Origin: JBFHNV01 sp965365655
GTDB taxonomy: Bacteria > Pseudomonadota > Gammaproteobacteria > HK1
Direction: 5' to 3'
Assembly (NCBI GenBank): GCA_965365655.1
Contig: CBDUCN010000337.1
Coordinates: 1-5,477 of the forward strand
DNA: 5,477 bases
Part shown: positions 1 to 4,574 of the stretch, piece after piece
Position numbering within the stretch: position 1 is the stretch's first letter
Layout: each line of letters starts with the position of its first letter
The notes under the pieces: model-generated
What the model was told of the DNA's origin: nothing
Database searches by the model: none
Seen by the model: the letters and a program-made list of their open reading frames with translations, nothing else
Made by a program: the position numbers and the translations under genes

Positions 1-875
1 CCCTCGCCGAGCTTGGAGATCAGCTCGAAGCGCCCGCGCAGCAGGTCGCCCTCCTGGAAGTCGCGGTCCAGGCCCGGCACCGGGCCCGCCGGGCCGGCCC
101 GCCCGGCGGGCACCGCCGTTGGCCAGCTCGCGCCGGTCTGCGCGCCGGCGGCGTCCCTGACCTCGCCGGGGCCGTCGTCGCCGAACACGTCGAAGTGTGC
201 GTCCGCGCCGGTGGTGTCGCCGCCTGCGTCGTCCATCATGGTGCGGTCGTCGTCCGGCATCGCGTCCATCACGGTGGCGTCGCCGCTGACGCCGCCGCCA
301 CCGGTGATCTCGCCGCTCAGCGGGTCGAAGAGATCGCTGGCAGGGCCCTCGTCGTCGGCCGCGTCGGGGACGCCCAGCACGGCCGTGCGCTCGCCGGCGG
401 CGGCATCCATTCGCGTCGCGTCGTCGTCGATCCGGGCCGGCGCGCCCGAGGGCGGGGCGGTGCGCTGGGTGCTCTCGCCGCCATCGCCGGCGAACACCGT
501 GGCGTCGCCGCCGTCGCCGCCCGCGAACACGGTCGCGTCGCCGTCCGGGCCCGCGTACACGGTGGCGTCGGGATCCCCGCCCGCGTACACGGTGGCGTCG
601 CCTTCCGGTCCGGCGTACACCGTCGCCTCCGCGCTTGCGTCGTCGCCCGCGAACACGGTCGCGTCGGGGTCTGCTCCGCCGCCGCCGAGCTGGCCGCTGA
701 GCGCCGCGTAGACATGGTGGGGGAGGCCGGCTTCCCGGGCCGCCTGCAGCAGGCGTGCGGCCTTCGTCGCGCCGTCGGGATTGCTCGCGACGTAGCGATC
801 GAGCGCGGCACTGACCTCCTCGAAGGAGCGCTCGCCCCGGATCAGGCCGGCGACCAGTTGCTTCAGCTCGGTCAC
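1..875 (-). CDS. Hanks-type serine/threonine protein kinase, N-terminal part (runs off left edge)
   Basis: Predicted cytoplasmic Ser/Thr kinase; only the first 291 codons are in the window. The last visible residues, GDLLRGRFELISKLGEG (about 276-292, last codon incomplete), are the start of a protein kinase domain: the GxLLxGRFxLxxxLGxG entry strand and the beginning of the glycine-rich ATP loop. Residues 1-65 look like a small helical domain (TELKQLVAGLIRGERSFEEV and onward, ending near YAALSGQL). Residues 66-275 are low-complexity, rich in Asp, Gly, Ala and Thr, and hold six (D/E)ATV(F/Y)AG heptads at 71-130, with looser copies later (DDATRMD, GDATVMD, DDRTMMD). The catalytic lysine, HRD and DFG motifs lie beyond the edge, so activity cannot be judged. 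The GTG start was chosen because it lies 13 nt after the phosphatase stop, has a weak GAGAG about 10 nt upstream, and opens the helical domain; the nearby ATG at 892 is out of frame and stops after six codons. It probably forms an operon with the phosphatase. The kinase identity rests on the short domain entry plus the phosphatase neighbour. Confidence 0.85.
   Translation of the reverse strand, partial: MTELKQLVAGLIRGERSFEEVSAALDRYVASNPDGATKAARLLQAAREAGLPHHVYAALSGQLGGGGADPDATVFAGDDASAEATVYAGPEGDATVYAGGDPDATVYAGPDGDATVFAGGDGGDATVFAGDGGESTQRTAPPSGAPARIDDDATRMDAAAGERTAVLGVPDAADDEGPASDLFDPLSGEITGGGGVSGDATVMDAMPDDDRTMMDDAGGDTTGADAHFDVFGDDGPGEVRDAAGAQTGASWPTAVPAGRAGPAGPVPGLDRDFQEGDLLRGRFELISKLGE
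486..665 (-). repeat. In-frame tandem array of six (D/E)ATV(F/Y)AG heptads
   Basis: Codons 71-130 of the kinase gene encode DATVFAG, EATVYAG, DATVYAG, DATVYAG, DATVFAG and DATVFAG. They start 12, 10, 10, 10 and 11 residues apart and are separated by short acidic/Gly linkers. At DNA level, the 21 nt at 550-570 and 580-600 are identical with a 30-bp period, so part of the array arose by recent duplication or gene conversion and stays in frame. Every unit has a Thr with an acidic residue at -2, Val at +1 and an aromatic at +2. A phospho-acceptor or docking role is inference. Confidence 0.9.
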
Positions 876-888
876 GGGTGTCGCGCTC

Positions 889-2085
889 TCATTGTTCCTT
901 CGTGGATCCGCTCGCGGCCGTCGGCCCGGCGCCAGTCCCGTGCCCGCCGCCGCGCTGCTCGATCCCGCCTGCGCCGGGGTCCTCGCCGCTCGCCGCAGGG
1001 GTCGCCCGGTCGGCGACCGCGGGCTCGCGCGGTGCACCGGAGCGGCGCGGCACGGTGACGTCTTCCGGAGGCGCGGCGCCGGATGCTGACACGGCGAATT
1101 CCGGGCGCGTCGCGTCGCCGCGTATCGCCGCGGCTCCGCGAACGGTCGCGTCGTTCGTCAGGGTGACCGGAGTTCGCGGCGCGGCGTTCCCGCGTACGGT
1201 CGCGTCGCCGCGCGCCGTGGCCTCGTCGCCGGCGCTCCGGGGGCCGCGCCCGGTGGTGAAGCCCGGGACGGTGTCTTCCGAGTCCGAAGGCTGCTCGGGA
1301 ACGTCGCCGGTGCCGTGGCCGTCCCCGTGCACGTCGACCACGATGACGGTGACATTGTCCCGTGATCCACGCGACAGCGCCAACTCGACGAGGATGTCGG
1401 CGAGGTCCTCGTCGCTCGCGCGCGACGCCGCGTCGCGCACCTCGCTGTCGTCCACCTCCTTGTCCAGCCCGTCGCTGCACAGGATGAAGCGATCACCGGG
1501 GCGCAGGGTGACGATCTCGCAGTCGAGCTTCAGCGCGTCGCCCGCACCGACGGCGCGCGTCACGAGATTGGACTGCGGATGGTTCGCCGCCTGCGCTGCG
1601 GTCAGCACTCCGCGATCGACGAGGTCCGCGACCAGCGCGTGGTCCTGGGTGATCTGCTCCAGCTCGCCGTCGCGCAGGCGATAGATCCGGCTGTCGCCCG
1701 CCCACGCGCAGATCGCGTGCCCTCCACGCGACAGGAGCGCGGCCACGGTGCTGCCGATGGTCGCCGCCTCGCGGCTGGCCGCGAGCTGGCGCAGGTCCCG
1801 GTTCACCGTCTCCAGCGTGGTCTCCACCTGGTCCAGGAAGCGGCTCAGGGACGCCGCGGGCTCGAGCGTCGCGAGCCGGCTCACGATCATGCCGCTCGCG
1901 ACGTCGCCGGCCGAGTGGCCGCCCATGCCGTCGGCGACGACCCACAGGCCGACGTCTGGCCGGTCGAGGCATGCATCCTCGTTGTGCTGTCGGACCTTTC
2001 CCACATCGGTCCGCGATGTCGACGTGCAGCGCAGCGTTCCGGCCCCCGTGCAGACTGTCTCGTCGACGAGACAGGCGTGACGCAT
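889..2085 (-). CDS. PP2C-family (PPM, PstP/PrpC-like) Ser/Thr protein phosphatase with repeat-bearing C-terminal tail
   Basis: Metal-dependent phosphatase expected to remove phosphate from Thr/Ser in the cytoplasm, opposing the kinase encoded just downstream. Numbered from the ATG at 2085 (398 aa), the PP2C core spans about 22-252 and all signature motifs are present: RTDVGKVRQHNEDA (25-38), VADGMGGHSAGD (50-61), GSTVAALL (111-118), AWAGDSRIYRLRDG (127-140), CSDGLDKEVDDSEV (203-216) and RDNVTVIVVDV (242-252). The metal-ligand aspartates D37, D52, D205 and D243 are intact, so it should be active. About 145 extra residues follow the core, Gly/Ala/Pro/Arg-rich and without a membrane segment, with DATVRG-type motifs resembling those in the kinase. 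Start: an in-frame GTG at 2169 would add 28 residues, but that extension contains rare codons such as TTA in an AT-rich patch that looks like promoter DNA. Neither start has a clear ribosome binding site. The ATG at 2085 lies inside a perfect inverted repeat. The family call is firm; the start is not. Confidence 0.93.
   Translation of the reverse strand: MRHACLVDETVCTGAGTLRCTSTSRTDVGKVRQHNEDACLDRPDVGLWVVADGMGGHSAGDVASGMIVSRLATLEPAASLSRFLDQVETTLETVNRDLRQLAASREAATIGSTVAALLSRGGHAICAWAGDSRIYRLRDGELEQITQDHALVADLVDRGVLTAAQAANHPQSNLVTRAVGAGDALKLDCEIVTLRPGDRFILCSDGLDKEVDDSEVRDAASRASDEDLADILVELALSRGSRDNVTVIVVDVHGDGHGTGDVPEQPSDSEDTVPGFTTGRGPRSAGDEATARGDATVRGNAAPRTPVTLTNDATVRGAAAIRGDATRPEFAVSASGAAPPEDVTVPRRSGAPREPAVADRATPAASGEDPGAGGIEQRGGGHGTGAGPTAASGSTKEQ
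1048..1278 (-). repeat. Dispersed DATVRG-like motifs in the phosphatase tail
   Basis: The tail of the phosphatase encodes EDTVPG (residues 270-275), EATARG (288-293), DATVRG (294-299), DATVRG (312-317), DATRPE (324-329) and EDVTVP (341-346). They share the acidic-x-Thr-Val core with the kinase array, but Arg replaces the aromatic at +2. Spacing is irregular, so this is a motif series rather than a tandem repeat. That these are phosphorylation sites is inference. Confidence 0.6.
2055..2074. repeat. Perfect 20-bp palindrome near the phosphatase start
   Basis: CTGTCTCGTC followed directly by its reverse complement GACGAGACAG, with no mismatch and no spacer. It sits just inside the phosphatase coding region if translation starts at 2085. 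Two-fold symmetry without a loop fits a dimeric protein-binding site better than an RNA hairpin. No T-run follows on either strand, so it is not a standard terminator. Function unknown. Confidence 0.85.
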
Positions 2086-2119
2086 GCGGCCCGGCTGCCA
2101 GGGCAGCCGGGCCGCATGC
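2082..2119. repeat. Perfect inverted repeat with 18-bp arms covering the phosphatase ATG
   Basis: The arms GCATGCGGCCCGGCTGCC (2082-2099) and its exact reverse complement (2102-2119) are separated by only AG. The proposed phosphatase ATG (2085-2083, minus strand) is inside the arm, so an mRNA covering this region would fold the start codon into a very stable stem. No T-run follows on either strand, which argues against a simple intrinsic terminator. It could be an RNA control element, an extragenic-palindrome type element, or an operator. Confidence 0.88.
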
Positions 2120-2137
2120 CGTAAGAACCAATAGTAA

Positions 2138-2159
2138 GCCACCGGTTGCGGGCGGTGGC
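2138..2159. repeat. Short inverted repeat, 6-bp arms
   Basis: GCCACC (2138-2143) and GGTGGC (2154-2159) flank a 10-nt centre. On its own this is unremarkable in GC-rich DNA. It is listed because it is the third symmetric element within about 105 bp and lies between the two candidate phosphatase starts. Confidence 0.4.
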
Positions 2160-2267
2160 CAGCCTTCACGCCGGGGTTGTGTCCGCCGTCTCAGGGCGCT
2201 CGCCGCGGCCCGGTGTGCGAGCCCGGCGCCCGCATCAGAGATTGCTTGGGAAAAGGCCAATAACTGT

Positions 2268-2296
2268 TTGAATCTTCTGCAACCATGGGCTATCGT
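2268..2296 (+). promoter_or_regulatory. Candidate sigma-70-type promoter for tpsB
   Basis: TTGAAT at 2268-2273 and TATCGT at 2291-2296 are separated by exactly 17 nt, each matching 4 of 6 bases of the TTGACA/TATAAT consensus. It lies in the AT-rich island about 130 nt before the proposed tpsB start, so the transcript would have a leader of roughly 120 nt. The matches are moderate and could be chance in an AT-rich patch. Confidence 0.3.
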
Positions 2297-2413
2297 CGGC
2301 GGGGACATTGGAGTAGTGCGTCCATAACCAATCGTTTATCATCCGGCTGAGCCGGGGGAGAAGCGGGTCGCACGGGTGGCCGCGGGCAGCGCGAGATCGC
2401 CCGCTGCGCAGCG

Positions 2414-2420
2414 AGGGGAG
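2414..2420 (+). promoter_or_regulatory. Ribosome binding site that decides the tpsB start
   Basis: AGGGGAG ends 3 nt before the GTG at 2424 (the AGGGG core is 5 nt away). The earlier in-frame GTG at 2376 has only a purine run about 15 nt upstream, which is too far. This favours 2424, which also gives a cleaner signal peptide. Confidence 0.6.
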
Positions 2421-2423
2421 CAG

Positions 2424-4394
2424 GTGGAGAAACTGACAGTACGGCGGGGACGCAGCCGGCATCGCGCGCGGGCGTGTCTTATTTTCGCCGCACTGCTGTG
2501 CACGCTGGCGGGAACGCTGCGCACGCCCTTCGCGCAGGTGCTGCCGCCGGCGGCGAGCCCCGGCGCGGCGCTGCCCCGCACACCGGCGCCCACCGCCGAG
2601 GACGTCTCCGAGCCCCCGCCCGCGTTCCCGATCCCGCCCCCGCTCGAGCGCCCGCTGGCCGAGGACGAGGGTCAGCGGCTGTTCGTCACGCGCTTCGAGC
2701 TCGACGGCGCCGAGGACCGCCCCAAGGCCGGCATCGACGTCACCGAGCTGTCGGCGCTGCTCGAGGAGCTGCGCGTCCAGCGCCAGGGTCTCGACCGGGT
2801 CGACGAGAACGGCTTCACGGACGAGGAGCGCGCCGAGATCGTCACCTTCATGCGCGAGGCGGTGGCGAATCCGAACTACGACTACCTGGGTCCCGAGTAC
2901 GAGGCGCTCGTCGACCGCCTGCGCGAGCTGAAGGCCGAGCGCGACGCCGGCATGACCGTGGGGCAGATGCAACAGGTGGCGAACGCCGTCACCGAGTACT
3001 ACCGCAGCGCGGGCTTCGTGCTCGCCCAGGCCTACATCCCGGCCCAGGAGGTGCAGGACGGGCGCGTGCGCATCGCGGTGCTCGAGGGCACGCTCGGCAA
3101 CGTGCTGGTGGAGGGCAACGAGAAGTACAGCACCGACGTGCTGGCCTCGCCGTTCGAGGAGCTGATCGACGCCCCGGTCACCGCCGACGGCATCGAGTCC
3201 GCGATCCTCACCGCGAGCGACTACCCGGGCCTGAGCGCGTTCGGCGTGTTCCGCCCCGGTCGCGAGGTCGGCACCACGGACCTGGTGCTGCGCGTGCAGG
3301 ACGAGCGCAGCTTCGATGCCAGCGTGCGCGTCGACAACCACGGCACGCGCTTCACGGGCCGCAACCGCGGCATCGTCGACATCGCGCTGAACAACCCGAC
3401 CGGCGCCGGCGACCGCATCTCCGGAACCGTGATTCGCCAGACCGATCCCTCACGCTCGAACTTCGGCGAGATCCGTTACGAGCGTCCCCTGTGGGCCGGG
3501 ACCCTGGTCGGCGGCAGCTACTCGCGCAACCCGTTCTCCGTGGGCGCCGAGCTCGAAGCGTCGGAGCTGAGTGGCGAGTCCACGAACGTCGACCTCTACG
3601 TGGACCACTCGATGGTGCGCAGCCGGGCCGCGAACGTGGCGGGCCGTCTCGGCTGGCGCCGCACCCAGGAGGTCACGAAGCTCACGAGGACCCCGGTGGG
3701 CCTGGACGAGCTGTCGTACCTGTTCGGCGAGCTGCGCTTCGACAGCATCGACTGCGAGGCGCGCGCCATCAACGCCGGAACCGTGGGCTTCGCGTATGGC
3801 CTCGGCGACCAGCTGGGAGGCAACGGCGAGGACACCGCGGCGCAGCAGTTCGTACCGCCGCGCCGGCGCGGCGGCTCGACCAAGTTCGCGAGCAACGAGT
3901 TCTGGAAGGTCGAGGGCACCTTCTCCCGCTTCCAGAAGATCGCCGACACGATCGCGGTCCTGGCGCGCGTCGAGGGGCAGTGGAGCAACGACCTCCTGAC
4001 CTCGACGCAGCAGTACAGCATCGGCGGACCGAACAACGTGCGTGCTTACAACGTCTCCGAGTTCCTCGTCGACAAGTCCTTCTACGCGTCGATGGAGTGG
4101 TCCTTCGACGCGCCCGGCTTCGCGGACGCGGAGTTCCACGACGGTGTGCCCTGGGGGCAGGTGCTGAAGGTGTCCTTCTTCGCCGACTGGGCATGGGGGC
4201 AGCTCAACGACCCGACGCCCACCGACATCGCGAACCTGAACGTGGGCGGCATCGGCGCCGGGGTCAGCTTCAACCTGCCCGGCACGGTGCTCGGTCGCCT
4301 GCAGTACGCCCGCCCGGTCGGCGAGCGGGTCCCGGGCGCGCCGGGCGATCCCGCCAGCCACAAGTGGTGGTTCGACGTCACGTACCAGTTTTGA
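2424..4394 (+). CDS. TpsB outer-membrane transporter (ShlB/FhaC/HecB family)
   Basis: Two-partner secretion pore (Omp85/TpsB superfamily) expected to export the TpsA protein encoded next. Numbered from the GTG at 2424 (656 aa): residues 1-37 form a Sec signal peptide with an Arg-rich start, a hydrophobic core CLIFAALLCTLAGT, and likely cleavage near PFA/Q. A Pro/Ala-rich linker follows (about 39-84). POTRA1 (about 86-232) begins LFVTRFEL, continues with MTVGQMQQVANAVTEYYRSA and AQAYIPAQEVQDGRVRIAVL, and ends VLVEGN. POTRA2 (about 235-294) ends TTDLVLRVQDE. The beta-barrel (about 295-656) has alternating strands, RYERPLW, the loop-6 motif VRAY at 539-542 (VRGY in FhaC), and a terminal Phe. It is longer than the usual 550-600 residues because of the linker and a charged insert of about 59 residues within POTRA1 (about 118-176). 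An alternative start at GTG 2376 would add 16 residues before the signal peptide. The family call is secure; the exported cargo is inferred from the neighbour. Confidence 0.95.
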   Translation: MEKLTVRRGRSRHRARACLIFAALLCTLAGTLRTPFAQVLPPAASPGAALPRTPAPTAEDVSEPPPAFPIPPPLERPLAEDEGQRLFVTRFELDGAEDRPKAGIDVTELSALLEELRVQRQGLDRVDENGFTDEERAEIVTFMREAVANPNYDYLGPEYEALVDRLRELKAERDAGMTVGQMQQVANAVTEYYRSAGFVLAQAYIPAQEVQDGRVRIAVLEGTLGNVLVEGNEKYSTDVLASPFEELIDAPVTADGIESAILTASDYPGLSAFGVFRPGREVGTTDLVLRVQDERSFDASVRVDNHGTRFTGRNRGIVDIALNNPTGAGDRISGTVIRQTDPSRSNFGEIRYERPLWAGTLVGGSYSRNPFSVGAELEASELSGESTNVDLYVDHSMVRSRAANVAGRLGWRRTQEVTKLTRTPVGLDELSYLFGELRFDSIDCEARAINAGTVGFAYGLGDQLGGNGEDTAAQQFVPPRRRGGSTKFASNEFWKVEGTFSRFQKIADTIAVLARVEGQWSNDLLTSTQQYSIGGPNNVRAYNVSEFLVDKSFYASMEWSFDAPGFADAEFHDGVPWGQVLKVSFFADWAWGQLNDPTPTDIANLNVGGIGAGVSFNLPGTVLGRLQYARPVGERVPGAPGDPASHKWWFDVTYQF

Positions 4395-4419
4395 CGGCGC
4401 CCGGCAGCGGGGGCCGTCA
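4392..4419 (+). other. Hairpin overlapping the tpsB stop codon
   Basis: TGACGGC (4392-4398) pairs with GCCGTCA (4413-4419); three further C-G pairs extend inward after one G-G mismatch, leaving a 6-nt loop. The stem includes the TGA stop. There is no following T-run, so it is not a classical terminator. It is the first of three stems in the tpsB-tpsA gap. Confidence 0.5.
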
Positions 4420-4429
4420 CGCCCGGGTT

Positions 4430-4463
4430 CGCCGGACTGTGACTGCAATCACGCCGTCCGGCG
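4430..4463 (+). other. Nested stem-loop in the tpsB-tpsA gap
   Basis: CGCCGGAC (4430-4437) and GTCCGGCG (4456-4463) form a perfect 8-bp outer stem. Inside it GTGA (4439-4442) pairs with TCAC (4449-4452) around a 6-nt loop. The following bases (GGCTACTGAAG) have no T-run. Possible roles are 3' protection of tpsB mRNA, an attenuator setting TpsA relative to TpsB, or a processing site; none is shown by sequence alone. Confidence 0.55.
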
Positions 4464-4489
4464 GGCTACTGAAGGCATCTTGAAGTAGC

Positions 4490-4512
4490 GGTGGCGCCCT
4501 TCGGGTGCCGCC
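4490..4512 (+). other. Ten-pair stem-loop upstream of tpsA
   Basis: GGTGGCGCCC (4490-4499) pairs with GGGTGCCGCC (4503-4512) around a TTC loop, with two G-T wobbles that are stable as G-U in RNA. It lies about 60 nt before the tpsA start and does not cover its ribosome binding site. It matches no riboswitch class that I recognise. Confidence 0.5.
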
Positions 4513-4560
4513 TGTCTATCGGTGTCCGCCGCAGAGCCGGCGCGCACCGCAGTATTGGAA

Positions 4561-4565
4561 AGAGG
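4561..4565 (+). promoter_or_regulatory. Ribosome binding site of tpsA
   Basis: AGAGG, preceded by GGAA, lies 9 nt before the ATG at 4575, a normal spacing. It fixes this ATG as the start, in agreement with the signal peptide that follows. Confidence 0.6.
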
Positions 4566-4574
4566 CGACGGGCC

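Larger units (their letters stand above)
2086..2423. other. Divergent control region between the phosphatase-kinase and tpsB-tpsA blocks
   Basis: No convincing gene lies here. The stretch is AT-enriched against its surroundings: 47 of the 100 bases at 2241-2340 are G or C, by direct count, while the flanking genes are far richer. A second AT-rich patch at 2121-2137 contains TACTAT on the minus strand (2136-2131), which resembles a -10 element placed to give a short leader through the 2082-2119 inverted repeat; no good -35 partner is seen. A small inverted repeat (GCCACC/GGTGGC) lies at 2138-2159, and CCGGCT-G-AGCCGG lies at 2343-2355. Promoters for both blocks are expected here. Confidence 0.6.

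Noticed and set aside
13..711. Plus-strand open frame of 232 codons (Ser/Pro/Ala-rich with NTVASP-like repeats)
   Set aside because: It is the antisense of the kinase repeat array; its repetition mirrors the DATV heptads, and the minus frame gives a coherent kinase start after the phosphatase.
195..1058. Plus-strand open frame of 287 codons
   Set aside because: Antisense to the kinase and phosphatase tail, Arg/Ala/Val-rich with no recognisable motif; typical of shadow frames in GC-rich DNA.
2082..2119. Intrinsic (Rho-independent) terminator
   Set aside because: The stem is strong, but there is no T-run on either side, and it lies between divergent genes at a gene start, where a terminator has no obvious role.
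1493..2308. Minus-strand open frame of 271 codons overlapping the phosphatase
   Set aside because: Shifted frame of the phosphatase, Arg/Pro/Gly-rich; the overlapping frame carries all PP2C motifs.
2424..2540. Lipoprotein signal in TpsB because of cysteines in the hydrophobic segment
   Set aside because: Neither Cys is preceded by a lipobox with small residue at -1 (contexts ARAC and ALLC); an ordinary Sec signal ending near PFA/Q fits the family.
2235..3341. Long minus-strand open frame of 368 codons
   Set aside because: Antisense to the tpsB signal peptide, POTRA domains and early barrel; composition is His/Arg/Val-rich shadow, with no domain.
3450..4448. Minus-strand open frame of 332 codons
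   Set aside because: Antisense to the TpsB barrel; no motif, composition of a shadow frame.
2474..4483. Plus-strand open frame of 669 codons
   Set aside because: Another frame of tpsB, extremely Arg-rich; the TpsB frame has signal peptide, POTRA and barrel features.
4439..4483. Small open frame of 14 codons between tpsB and tpsA (GTG start)
   Set aside because: No ribosome binding site, lies within hairpin sequence, and is only the tail of a shadow frame.
4395..4574. Riboswitch (for example cyclic di-GMP) in the tpsB-tpsA gap
   Set aside because: Stems are present, but the conserved bases of the GEMM class or other classes I know were not found.
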